Positions 9,485 to 17,774 of a DNA stretch of 64,000 nt are shown here, piece by piece. Under the pieces are notes generated by a model, which worked only from the letters and a program-made list of their open reading frames with translations, was not told the DNA's origin and did not search any database. Numbering within the stretch: the first letter of the stretch is position 1; every line of letters begins with the position of its first letter. The stretch is from positions 50,833-114,832 of the forward strand of contig JAWKRR010000016.1 of assembly GCA_041389525.1 (NCBI GenBank), given 5' to 3'. Source of the DNA: JACKFB01 sp041389525 (GTDB taxonomy: Bacteria > Myxococcota_A > UBA9042 > PHBI01 > JACKFB01). The translations under genes were made by a program, and so were the position numbers.

Positions 9485-10267
9485 TCAGGAGTTCGCGTCG
9501 GCGATCAGCACGGTGATGTTGTCGATGCCGCCGTACTCGAGGGCGCGGCTGACGAGGGCCTCTGCGGCGCGCTCGGGGCCGGGGACCTCGGTCAGGATCT
9601 CGCGGATCTCGGCGTCCTCGACGAGGTCGGTCAGGCCGTCACTGCAGAGCATGTAGCGGTCACCGGCCTTCGCGGTGCGGTAGCCGGTGTCGACGATGAC
9701 CTCTTCTTGGAGGCCGAGGGCGCGGACGATGACGTTCTTGTAGGGGAAGCGTGGGAGGTCCTCGATGCGCAGGACGTTCATCCGGATGAACTCGTTGGCG
9801 AGCGAGTGGTCCTGGGTGAGCTGCTCGAGGCTGCCGCGGCGCAGGCGGTAGGCGCGGCTGTCACCGACGTGGGCGACGTAGACACGCTTCTTGGCGAACG
9901 CGAGGCCGACGATGGTGGTGCCCATGTCGGCCAGCGCCTCGTCCTGGGACGCGTGCTTGAAGATCTCCGCGTTGCCGAACTCGAACGCCGTGCGCAGGCG
10001 GTACTCGTCGAAGCTGACGACGTCCTGGACGCCGCCTTCGGCCTTGAGCGCCTTGTACTCGGCGCGCAGGGCCTTGGAGCGGGCGCGGTCGGTGTAGAAG
10101 GCCTCGATCGACTGAACCGAGACGCGGCTCGCGACCTCGCCCGAGGCGTGACCGCCCATGCCGTCAGCGACGACGTAGACGCCGTGGTCGGGCAGGACGA
10201 GGCTGTCGTCTTCGTTGTGGCCGCGGACACGGCCGACGTCGGAGACCACGAAGGCGTCGTAGGTCAT
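9485..10267 (-). CDS. PP2C-family serine/threonine phosphatase
   Basis: A 260-residue PPM phosphatase that should remove phosphate from Ser/Thr residues with two bound metal ions. Typical motifs are present: GHNEDD near the N-terminus, VADGMGGHASGE, GDSRAYRLR, and CSDGLTD, plus GGIDNITV near the end. Length fits the bacterial Stp/PrpC class. It is cytosolic. The start overlaps the stop of the TldD-like gene by 4 nt (ATGA), so the two are translationally coupled. The kinase encoded two genes downstream is the natural partner. Confidence 0.92.
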   Translation of the reverse strand: MTYDAFVVSDVGRVRGHNEDDSLVLPDHGVYVVADGMGGHASGEVASRVSVQSIEAFYTDRARSKALRAEYKALKAEGGVQDVVSFDEYRLRTAFEFGNAEIFKHASQDEALADMGTTIVGLAFAKKRVYVAHVGDSRAYRLRRGSLEQLTQDHSLANEFIRMNVLRIEDLPRFPYKNVIVRALGLQEEVIVDTGYRTAKAGDRYMLCSDGLTDLVEDAEIREILTEVPGPERAAEALVSRALEYGGIDNITVLIADANS

Positions 10268-12000
10268 GGCAACCTGTGGGGCGAATCGAGGATCGGTCCC
10301 TTGGAGCGTCCGCGAGCCGAGCGCTGGAGTTCGATCTCGCTGAAGAGGGTGGCCGGGGCGATGGTGCTGACAGGGACCATGCCCGACTCCGCGCCGCAGT
10401 ATCCGTTGAAGACCCCCGGCGTGTCACCCGCCGCCGCGATTTTCCCAAGCGCGGTCAGCGGAGTGCCGACGATCTCGACCCCGCGTACGAGGGATTCTGC
10501 GCCGGTCTTGGCGTCGACCTTGTAGACCATGCGCGCGCCGCCCTTGAAGGCCTGGTAGCCGTAGGACGACGTGTTGGTGGAGCCGCCGGTGATGTCGCGG
10601 ATGATGAGCGCGTAGGGTTTGCCCTGCCGGCGGGCCTCGTCGAGCAGCATCTTCCGCAGCCGCTTCTCGCTGACGGTCTTGCTCGCTTGGACGATGAGGT
10701 TGCCCATGCGCGAGACCGGGGTCATCGAGCCCTGGGCGCGGCCGTGGCCGTTGGAGCGGTCGAAGCCGGCGACCGGCCGGCGGCCCATGAGGAAGCCCTC
10801 CAGGACGCCGTCGCGGACCAGGGTGACCGACTGGGCTGGGACGCCCTCGTCGTCGAATCGGTAGGCGCCGTTGAGGTAGATGCTGCCCTGGGTGACGCGG
10901 GTGGGGTCGTCCAGCACGGACAGGAATGACGGCATGATCTGCTGGCCGAGGTGATCGGCGAAGGTCTGGCCTTCCTCGGCGCTGTCTTGACGGTGGCCCT
11001 CGAGGCGGTGGCCCAGCACCTCGTGGAAGAAGACGCCTGTAGCCGCCGGCTCGAGGATCGCGGGGCCGGTGTATGGCTCGAGCTCGGGGGCGACGCGGAG
11101 GGCCTCGAGATCGGCGAGCATGCGACGCACGGCGGTGTCGAGCGTGGCGTCGGTCGGGAGCTGATCCTGGGTGCGGCCGTAGAGGTCCACCGACTGATCG
11201 AGGAGCATCCCGTCGTCGGTGCGCACCCACGCCTGCACGTGGATCTCATAGAGCGGCTCGACCGTGCGGAGGCGGATGCCCTCGTTGGTGACCAGCCAGC
11301 GGGTCTCCACGCGCGCCTGGAAGTGGACCTGGCTGTCGAAGATGCCCGGCGCCGCGCCCACGAGCGCGCCCAAGGTGCGGACGGTCTCGCGCCAGCGCGC
11401 GGCGTCGACGCTGAGCGTCAGCAGCGGCGCGATCTCCTGAACGGGCTCGGCGGCGGAGTTGCTGGGGCGCTTCTTCTTCTTCTCGGGGGTGAAGACGCGC
11501 TGCCCCTTCAGCTTCATATAGCTCGACAGCGCCTGCTTATATCGGAGGTCGGTGAGCAGCCAGAGCGTGTGGCGCAAGCCCGAGGCGTCGCCATCGATCG
11601 GCACCGAGGTCGACGGCTCGTAGTCGTCCTCGTACGGCCACTCCGCCATGTCGTCTTCAGAGCTGTCGAATGCGTAGTCGCCAACCCGCACGTCCACCCA
11701 GGCGTCCCGTGAGTGGTTCTGCCGGTCCTCATACACGGCCCCCATCCGGCCGCCGATGACGACGGACTCCGCGTCCTCGACCCGGTAGGCCGCGTAGTAC
11801 GGCGACTCGTAGCCGGGCAGGGCGAGGTCGGTGGTGGTCCGCCCGAGCTCGACCTCCATGGCGGTCAAGATCGGGTCAGCCGCTTCGCTGGCCGTCGACG
11901 GTCGATCGGCGGACCTGGCGGGGCCTGAGAGGGCGAGGGTCGCGGCGAAGAGCGCGAGCACCCGAGGGCGGAGGCTGAATGAGCCGCGTCGTATCTGCAT
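10264..12000 (-). CDS. Exported TldD/PmbA-family metalloprotease
   Basis: A 578-residue TldD-like protein. The metal-binding HEVLGH sits at about residues 326-331 inside VFFHEVLGHRLEG, the defining motif of the family. Unlike cytosolic TldD/TldE, it begins with a basic stretch and a hydrophobic core ending in ARSA, a likely signal peptide, so the enzyme is predicted to be periplasmic. No TldE partner is visible nearby. The start at 12000 was chosen because it produces this signal peptide and because a TTGACA/TAGAGG promoter ends only 7 nt before it. An in-frame start 15 codons upstream would disturb both. The stop overlaps the PP2C start by 4 nt. Confidence 0.85.
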   Translation of the reverse strand: MQIRRGSFSLRPRVLALFAATLALSGPARSADRPSTASEAADPILTAMEVELGRTTTDLALPGYESPYYAAYRVEDAESVVIGGRMGAVYEDRQNHSRDAWVDVRVGDYAFDSSEDDMAEWPYEDDYEPSTSVPIDGDASGLRHTLWLLTDLRYKQALSSYMKLKGQRVFTPEKKKKRPSNSAAEPVQEIAPLLTLSVDAARWRETVRTLGALVGAAPGIFDSQVHFQARVETRWLVTNEGIRLRTVEPLYEIHVQAWVRTDDGMLLDQSVDLYGRTQDQLPTDATLDTAVRRMLADLEALRVAPELEPYTGPAILEPAATGVFFHEVLGHRLEGHRQDSAEEGQTFADHLGQQIMPSFLSVLDDPTRVTQGSIYLNGAYRFDDEGVPAQSVTLVRDGVLEGFLMGRRPVAGFDRSNGHGRAQGSMTPVSRMGNLIVQASKTVSEKRLRKMLLDEARRQGKPYALIIRDITGGSTNTSSYGYQAFKGGARMVYKVDAKTGAESLVRGVEIVGTPLTALGKIAAAGDTPGVFNGYCGAESGMVPVSTIAPATLFSEIELQRSARGRSKGPILDSPHRLP

Positions 12001-12007
12001 CGATCGG

Positions 12008-12036
12008 CCTCTAGCCCGAGGGTGGAGCCCTGTCAA
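12008..12036 (-). promoter_or_regulatory. Putative sigma-70 promoter of the TldD-like gene
   Basis: On the minus strand: a perfect TTGACA, a 17-nt spacer and TAGAGG. The -10 ends 7 nt before the ATG, so the transcript would be leaderless or nearly so. Confidence 0.45.
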
Positions 12037-12144
12037 TTTGGCCACCGGCCCCGAATCGGGTGGTGGCGCGCGGGGGGCTTTGGCGCGGGGTCTGACTTTT
12101 TTGTCATGTGGGAAATCTATTTCGACGTCTGAAATTTTGCGCCA

Positions 12145-12166
12145 ACGAGCGAGCTTCTGTGCTCGT
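12145..12166. repeat. Short inverted repeat
   Basis: ACGAGC and GCTCGT arms separated by 10 nt. It could form a small hairpin or be an operator half-site pair. No function can be assigned. Confidence 0.25.
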
Positions 12167-12222
12167 AATTCATTCCGTGTGGGCTAGTAGTTCGCGCTTG
12201 ACCTCCGTCCCGCCGAGCGGAC

Positions 12223-12238
12223 TGTTTCACGTGAAACA
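12223..12238. promoter_or_regulatory. parS: parS centromere site (perfect 16-bp palindrome)
   Basis: TGTTTCACGTGAAACA, identical to the canonical chromosomal parS sequence. It is the nucleation site for ParB in chromosome segregation. It lies 84 nt upstream of the parA start and 12 nt before the parA -35 box, so ParB bound here could also autoregulate parAB. Confidence 0.97.
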
Positions 12239-12250
12239 CTTTCGATGTTC

Positions 12251-12280
12251 TTGACAGCGATCTCGCCAAACCGCATCAAT
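12251..12280 (+). promoter_or_regulatory. Putative parAB promoter
   Basis: A perfect -35 TTGACA at 12251-12256, then 17-18 nt, then CATCAAT as a weak -10. A start site near 12287 would give a leader of about 35 nt before the parA ATG. Confidence 0.5.
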
Positions 12281-12321
12281 CGCTCTCACGGAACTCTAAC
12301 TTGCAAGCTCCCGGAGAACGC

Positions 12322-13137
12322 ATGACCTGCATCGTGGCGATCGCCAATCAGAAGGGTGGCGTGGGCAAGACCACGACCGCCGTGAACCTCGCGGCGTCCC
12401 TCGCTGTGGCCGAGCGGCGCGTGCTGCTCGTGGACCTCGATCCCCAGGGCAACGCCACATCGGCGTTCGGCATCGAGAGGCGCCCCGATCAGCCGCACGC
12501 CTATCACCTGCTGGTCGACGAGGTGGCGCTCGACGACACCCTGGTCACCACGGACATCCCGGGCCTCGACCTCATCCCCACCACGACGGACCTGGTCGGG
12601 GCCGAGCTGGAGCTCGTCAACGCCGTAGCTCGCGAGACCCGGCTGCGCTCCGCGCTGGAAGCCACGCGCGGCCGCTGGGACGACGTCATCATCGACTGCC
12701 CGCCGTCCCTGGGGCTGCTGACGCTCAACGCGCTGACGGCGTGTGACCGCGTGCTGATCCCGCTACAATGCGAGTACTACGCGCTCGAAGGCATGAGCCA
12801 CCTGCTGTCGACCCTGGACCTGGTCCGTGCGCGCCTCAACCGCTCGCTCACCATCGAGGGCATCCTGTTGACCATGTACGACCGCAGAAATCGGCTCAGC
12901 TACCAGATCGAGAAGGAAGTGACCGAGTACTTCGGGCCACAGGTCTTCGAGACCCGAATCCCGCGCAACGTCCGCCTCAGCGAGAGCCCTTCCTTCGGGA
13001 AGCCAGCGATTCTCTACGACGTGGCTGCCCCCGGGACCCTCGCGTACCTCGAGCTGGCCGCGGAGCTCGTCACGCGCCGTGGCCGCGAGCAAGCGCCAGC
13101 AGCGACTGAGCACCCGGCCATCAAGGCGGTGGGCTGA
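12322..13137 (+). CDS. parA: Chromosome-partitioning ATPase ParA (Soj)
   Basis: A 271-residue Walker-type ATPase that binds DNA non-specifically as an ATP dimer and moves ParB-parS complexes. The deviant Walker A motif KGGVGKTT is at residues 11-18 with the signature Lys11. VDLDPQGN (A') and IIDCPPSLG (Walker B) follow. ATG at 12322 is preferred over TTG at 12301 because GGAGAAC stands 5-6 nt upstream. The gene overlaps parB by one nucleotide (TGATG). The parS site lies just upstream. Confidence 0.97.
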   Translation: MTCIVAIANQKGGVGKTTTAVNLAASLAVAERRVLLVDLDPQGNATSAFGIERRPDQPHAYHLLVDEVALDDTLVTTDIPGLDLIPTTTDLVGAELELVNAVARETRLRSALEATRGRWDDVIIDCPPSLGLLTLNALTACDRVLIPLQCEYYALEGMSHLLSTLDLVRARLNRSLTIEGILLTMYDRRNRLSYQIEKEVTEYFGPQVFETRIPRNVRLSESPSFGKPAILYDVAAPGTLAYLELAAELVTRRGREQAPAATEHPAIKAVG

Positions 13138-13997
13138 TGGCCGCGCCACGCCAGTCCCTCGGCCGCGGCCTGGGCGCCCTGCTCGCGCCACCGCGCTACG
13201 CCAACGTCTCCGACGAGTACTTCTTCTGCCCCATCGCCGACATCGCCGCGGACCCGTTGCAGCCGCGCCAGACCTTCGACGCCGCGGCGCTGGAAGACCT
13301 GGTCCAGAGCGTGCGCGAGAAGGGTGTCCTGCAGCCCCTCATCGTCAGAAAGGTCGGCGCTGGCTACGTCGTCATCGCCGGCGAGCGACGCCTGCGGGCC
13401 GCGACGGCCGCCGGTCTCGAGGAGGTCCCCGTCCTGGTGAAGGACGTGGCGAGCCAGGAGGCCCTCGAGCTGGCGCTCATCGAGAACATCCAGCGCGAGG
13501 ATCTCAACCCGATCGAAGAGGCCCTCGCCTACCGCCGCCTGCTCGAGCGGCCCGGCATGACCCAGGAGACGCTGTCGCACCGAGTCGGCAAGAGCCGCTC
13601 GGCCATCGCGAACGCGCTGCGCCTGCTCGGGCTGGAGACGGAACTGCAGGCGCAGGTGCTGGATGGCCGCCTCAGCGCCGGCCACGCACGCGCCCTGCTG
13701 GCCATCGAGGACACCGAACACCGAGCGGAGCTGGCCGCGCGGGTGAGCCGAGACGGCCTCAGCGTGCGGGACCTCGAGCGCGAGGCGAAGCAGACCCGCA
13801 AGCCCAAGGCCAAGCGCGCGGTCGCCGCCGCGGACGGGCCGCTGAAGCCGTACTGCGACGCCATCGCGCGGGAGATCACCGAGCTCCTCGGCGCCCCAGC
13901 CTCCGTCCGCATCCGTGGGCGCAAGGGCAAGCTGGTCATCGCGTTTCAAGGCGTGGACGAGCTGCGACGCCTGCGCGACCTGATCGCCGCGGAGTAG
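13137..13997 (+). CDS. parB: Chromosome-partitioning protein ParB (Spo0J)
   Basis: A 286-residue CTP-dependent DNA clamp that loads at parS and spreads. The N-terminus has the short ParA-stimulating segment with LGRGLGALL. The ParB/Srx nucleotide-binding domain contains GERRLRAA and ENIQRED. A central helix-turn-helix recognises parS (region with GKSRSAIANALRLL), and the C-terminal dimerisation domain is basic. Length is normal for chromosomal ParB. It is coupled to parA by a 1-nt overlap and followed 3 nt later by an SGNH hydrolase gene. Confidence 0.97.
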   Translation: MAAPRQSLGRGLGALLAPPRYANVSDEYFFCPIADIAADPLQPRQTFDAAALEDLVQSVREKGVLQPLIVRKVGAGYVVIAGERRLRAATAAGLEEVPVLVKDVASQEALELALIENIQREDLNPIEEALAYRRLLERPGMTQETLSHRVGKSRSAIANALRLLGLETELQAQVLDGRLSAGHARALLAIEDTEHRAELAARVSRDGLSVRDLEREAKQTRKPKAKRAVAAADGPLKPYCDAIAREITELLGAPASVRIRGRKGKLVIAFQGVDELRRLRDLIAAE

Positions 13998-14000
13998 GCG

Positions 14001-15122
14001 TTGTCGACCGCGGAACACTCGACGCGGCGCCGAATCGGCACCCGCATCGCAGGCGTCGCCGCGGTGCTGGTGGCCGCGGTGCTCATCGCAGAGCTTCCCC
14101 AGTCGCTGTACTGCAACCTCCTCTACATCGAGATCATCGAGCTGGGGCCGTCGTTCGCGCTCCAAGCCGCCGTGTCGGCGAAGACCCTCGCGGTCTTCGC
14201 GCTCGGTTGGCTGCTGCTCTTCATCGGCGCCTTTCTGCTCGGCGCGCGCCCGGGGCCAGGCCAGCCCCTGCACCGGCGGCTCGCGCTGGTCATTCCCCTG
14301 CTCTGCCTGCTCCCTGCCGGGCTCGTGGGCGTGAGGCTGTGGAGCGAGCCCGCGCCAGGCCCACGCCCCCTCGATTGCCGCGGTCCCGTCCCGCACCGCC
14401 TGCCCGGCGCCAGCATCGACGCCGGCCCCAGCCCCTTCGAGCCCGCCTTCTTTGCCCGCTTCAATGGGCTCGGGATGCGCGGCCCTGAGCGCGACCCCTC
14501 TCGCCCCATCATCCTGGCCGTGGGCGACTCGTTCATCTACGGGACCGGCGTGGACGACGACTTCACCATCCCCGCACGCCTCGAGCGGCTGATGCCCGAG
14601 TTTCAGGTGCTCAACGCAGGCCTCGAGGGCGACAACCTCCCCGGCGCGCTGCAGCGGGCGCTCGGCTGGGTGATGCTGCTCAGCGTCCGCGCGGTGGTGA
14701 TCGGGATCTACTCCAACGACGGAAACCACGGCTCCGCGACCGCGATCTGCGAGCTACCGCCGTGCTGTCGGCGCAGCGAGCTGCCCTGGGCCGAGATCGA
14801 CGCGCTGGAGTCCATGGCGCGGTTCGAGGGGACCCAAGACCCGACCTGGCTGCGCGCCGAGATCGAGAAGCGCTGGCGACCGCTGGACGAGTGGCTGGCG
14901 CAGCGAAACATCCCGCTGGTCTTCTACGTGTTCCGCGACCCCCCAGCGGAGCTCGACGTCGACTGGCTCACAGCGCGGCGTAGCCAGAGCGTCACCCTCC
15001 ACGGCGGCTGCACGGGCGAAGCCAACTACTTCGACCAGTCCGCGTCCCACCCGAACCCCACCGGCACCGCGTGCATGGCCGCCGAGATCGCCGCGGCCCT
15101 CAAGCCCCTCATCGAGCCCTGA
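14001..15122 (+). CDS. Membrane-anchored SGNH/GDSL-type hydrolase, copy 1
   Basis: A 373-residue protein with three N-terminal transmembrane helices (about 13-35, 60-82, 92-112) followed by a periplasmic SGNH domain. GDSF with the candidate nucleophile Ser177 and HPNPTGT with His350 correspond to blocks I and V of the family; GIYSND resembles the Asn-containing block III. Such enzymes act as esterases, often as O-acetyl hydrolases on polysaccharides; the substrate here is unknown. The TTG start is 3 nt after the parB stop, so it is in the par operon. A second copy follows directly. Four Cys cluster in the middle (CELPPCC), suggesting disulfides. Confidence 0.75.
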   Translation: MSTAEHSTRRRIGTRIAGVAAVLVAAVLIAELPQSLYCNLLYIEIIELGPSFALQAAVSAKTLAVFALGWLLLFIGAFLLGARPGPGQPLHRRLALVIPLLCLLPAGLVGVRLWSEPAPGPRPLDCRGPVPHRLPGASIDAGPSPFEPAFFARFNGLGMRGPERDPSRPIILAVGDSFIYGTGVDDDFTIPARLERLMPEFQVLNAGLEGDNLPGALQRALGWVMLLSVRAVVIGIYSNDGNHGSATAICELPPCCRRSELPWAEIDALESMARFEGTQDPTWLRAEIEKRWRPLDEWLAQRNIPLVFYVFRDPPAELDVDWLTARRSQSVTLHGGCTGEANYFDQSASHPNPTGTACMAAEIAAALKPLIEP

Positions 15123-15215
15123 GCCCGCTCGCGTCACGGCGAGCCGCGTGGACAGTGGGGGGGCGATGGGCCATCGTCTGGACTTGATCCCCACCGGCGA
15201 GTCGAGGGCGCGCGC

Positions 15216-16302
15216 TTGAACCCGGACCGACGCAGGCTGCCCCTCCGAATCGCAGGCGTCGCGGCAGCGCTCGTCGCGGCCGGCCTCGCGGCTGAACTGC
15301 CGACCACGGTCTACTGCAATCTGCGCTACCTCCGCAGCATCGAGGTGGACGGGGGCGTCGTGCTGCGCTCGGTACTCGCGCCCACCGCGCTCCTCCAGTT
15401 CGCAGCGGGCTGGCTGCTGCTCTTCGTCTCCGCCTTCCTGCTGGGCGCGCGACCCTCCGCGAGCGCGCGACCGCGCTGGCCGAGCTCTCCGTGGTCCTCC
15501 GCTGCTGATGCTGCTGCCTCTTGGCGCCTTCGGGCTGAACTCATGTCGGCGCCCCACCGACCCCCCGCGCGCTGGATTGCAGCGCGGGGCTGCCCGCGGA
15601 TGCAGGCCCACGCGACCATCGAGGCGTCGCCCCAGGGCGCCGAGCCGGCCTACACCGCCCACATCAACGCCCTGGGCCTCCGCGGCCCCGAGCGCGACCC
15701 CGCGCGGCCGGCGATCCTGATTGGTCGGGGACTCTTTCGTTCACGGCTCAGCCGTCGAGGATGACCAGACGATCCTGCGCATTTGGAGCGCGCGCTGCCC
15801 AGTATCGGGCGCTGAACGCCGGCATCGAGGGCGACAACCTCGTCGGGGCCCTGGGCGGCGCAGGCCTGGCTGGACCCGGTGCAGCCCGCCGCGCTGGTCA
15901 TCGGCATCTACACGAACGACGCTGCTGGCCACCGCCCTGTGCGCGCTCCGCCCTGCTGCCGGCGCGAGGTCTCCTGGCACCTCATCGACCGCCTCCGGTC
16001 GGCCGCGCAACGACAATCCGCCGGATCCCGCTTCGCTGCGCGGCGGTGTGCAGGAGTGGGGCGCCCTCGCCGAGCGCTGCGCGCGCGAGATATCCCGTGG
16101 TCTTCTACGTGTTCCGGCGGCTGCCCCGCGACTTGGACCTGGGCTGGTTCATGCACCCGGGCGCGGTCCGCGACCTGATGGGCGGCTGCGTCGACGACGC
16201 CCACTACTTCGATCCCAGAGGCTCGCGCACCCGAACCCGGCTGGCACCGCGTGTATGGCGGGTGAGATCGCCCTGCGCTGCGGCCCTGCTGGCCCGCTGA
16301 GG
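15216..16302 (+). pseudogene. Membrane-anchored SGNH hydrolase, copy 2, frame-broken
   Basis: A tandem paralogue of the preceding gene. Matching pieces appear in order across all three plus frames: the N-terminal membrane part with AELPTTVYCNL, then HINALGLRGPERDP, VGDSFVHGSAVEDD, NAGIEGDN, GIYTNDA, VFYVFR, HYFDP and finally LAHPNPAGTACMAGEIAL. At least five frameshifts are needed to read it through. No piece is missing and no in-frame stop appears inside a piece. Decay would normally lose motifs, so I suspect consensus errors, because the same damage affects all genes up to 26.5 kb. The TTG start at 15216 is preceded by about 90 nt of spacer. Confidence 0.7.
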
Positions 16303-16323
16303 CCGGATCGACGGTCACCGCGG

Positions 16324-16975
16324 TCAGGCGAAGGCGACGCCCGCCAGGAACGCGAGCAAGCCCAAGCGCCCGCGCCCAGCCAGCGCCAGCGCGGCCCCCT
16401 GGGGGAGCCCAAGCAGTCCACGATGGCGCCGACCCACAGCGCGAAACCAGGATCGCCAGCAGCCCGAAACCGCGTGACGGTCGCGTCTCTCGGGAGAGGG
16501 TCGCCGCAGGCCGCCTCCCGCGCGCTCGCCGTCCCAGGCGCCGCACGCCCCTCAGCCGACGCCGCCTCCGCCTCCAGCGCGCCAACAGCGGCGCGAGCGC
16601 GGCGTCGACCCGCACCAGCCAGTCGCCGTCGGGGTGCACGAGGCTGCGCGCCGCGAAAGAGCCCCGCGCAGCGCGCTCAGCGTGCTCACCGCGTCCGACA
16701 GCCGCCCTGCGCCACCTGCCGCTCATGCAGGCTCCAGGGCCCTCGATAGCCTCCTCGCGCCACCAGGCGACCGGCAGATACCAGGCTCGGCCCCCTCGCG
16801 CAGAAACATCGCCGCGCCCGCCTCATCGCCGGCAGCCAGCCGCTCCATGCCGTGGTCCCTCGCGGCCGTCCCGCTGACCACCGTGCGCACCGTCACCGCC
16901 GCCAGCTTTCCACGCCCAGCGCAAGCAGCACGGTGGCGACCCGACGCCGGCGCTCCGGGTCGGCACCCCGAACCA
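16324..16975 (-). pseudogene. Unknown membrane protein downstream of ABC permease, frame-broken
   Basis: The last gene of the minus-strand pilus/ABC run. Joining frames gives an N-terminal basic segment, a transmembrane helix (VATVLLALGVE then LAAVTVRTVV), a helical middle (MERLAAGDEAGAAMFLREGAE, then LVHPDGDWLVRVDAALAPLLA) and a hydrophobic C-terminus ending LLAFLAGVAFA. The ATG at 16975 follows the permease stop with no gap. It could be an accessory subunit of the transporter, analogous in position to a pil-cluster membrane protein. No family recognised. Several frameshifts interrupt it. Confidence 0.5.
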
Positions 16976-17774
16976 TCAGGTGAAGTCCCGCCTGCTCGAA
17001 CGCGAAAAAGGCGCCACGACCATGAAGATCAACGCGTAGGCGAAGGCGTAGCTGAAGGCGTGCAGCAGGTAGCCCGGCGCCACGGCCACTTTCCAGCAGC
17101 ACCTGCTGGCTGACGTCGAAGACGCTGAGGTCGAGGAAGACGACGACGGTCTCGCCGAGCGCGGGCGAAGGTGTTGTCGACGAAGAGGCCCTTCGGCGCC
17201 TGCAGCACATGTTCTCGATGAACAGACGAGCCGCCCACGATGGAAGAGACGCCCAGGGTGAAGAGCCCCGTCAGCATCGGGTTGGACGCCGCGGAGAACA
17301 TCATCGCGGCCGCGGCGACCACACCGACCTCCATCAGCTTCCAGCGCCATCCCTTTGGCGTGTTCAGGCTGACGTCGCCGTCCCGCATCAGGATCACCAG
17401 GACCAGATCGCTCAGCGCGATGACCTGGGCGCAGAGAATCGCCGCAATCCCGAATGCCTGGGGATGAACTCATGGCGGTGAATCGGCTTCGAGACGATCG
17501 TGTAGATGGTCTTGCGCTCAAGGCTCTTTGTAGACCAGCAGCGCGTCATCACGATGGCGGTGGCGGCCGAGAAGAGGCCCACCGCGAAGAATCCGAAGTC
17601 CACGACCACGCGCGCCCTCGCCGACGACGGCCAGCGCGCTCGAGCGGGATGGACGACGGGATGAAGGCGACCGAGAAGAGCAGCAGCCCCAAGAAGGCCC
17701 GATTGCGGACGGCCTCTCGGAAGGTGTTTCGCGCGACCGCCATGGCAGCCAAGGTGCAGCGCGTCAGTCTGCAT
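16976..17774 (-). pseudogene. ABC transporter permease (ABC-2 type, PilI-like), frame-broken
   Basis: The membrane subunit of an ABC transporter. Visible pieces: ARNTFREAVRNRAFLGLLLFS near the N-terminus, VVVDFGFFAVGLFSAATAIVM, ERKTIYTIVSKPIHR (the loop typical of ABC-2 permeases), then several hydrophobic helices, ending with LIFMVVAPFSRSSRRDFT. The ATG at 17774 overlaps the ATPase stop by 11 nt. A later ATG at 17743 is possible. At least four frameshifts. It pairs with the ATPase just upstream. In Myxococcus an equivalent pair, PilH and PilI, lies in the pil cluster and is needed for pilus assembly; the equivalence here is inference. Confidence 0.7.

Larger units (their letters stand above)
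12001..12321. other. Intergenic region between tldD-like gene and parA (divergent)
   Basis: A 321-nt non-coding, relatively AT-rich stretch. It holds a promoter for the minus-strand protease gene, an inverted repeat, a perfect parS site and a promoter for parA. I see no DnaA-box cluster, so it does not look like the replication origin itself. Confidence 0.7.

Noticed and set aside
12090..12300. Possible replication origin in the AT-richer gap before parA
   Set aside because: No DnaA-box cluster or DNA-unwinding repeats visible; parS and promoters explain the region.
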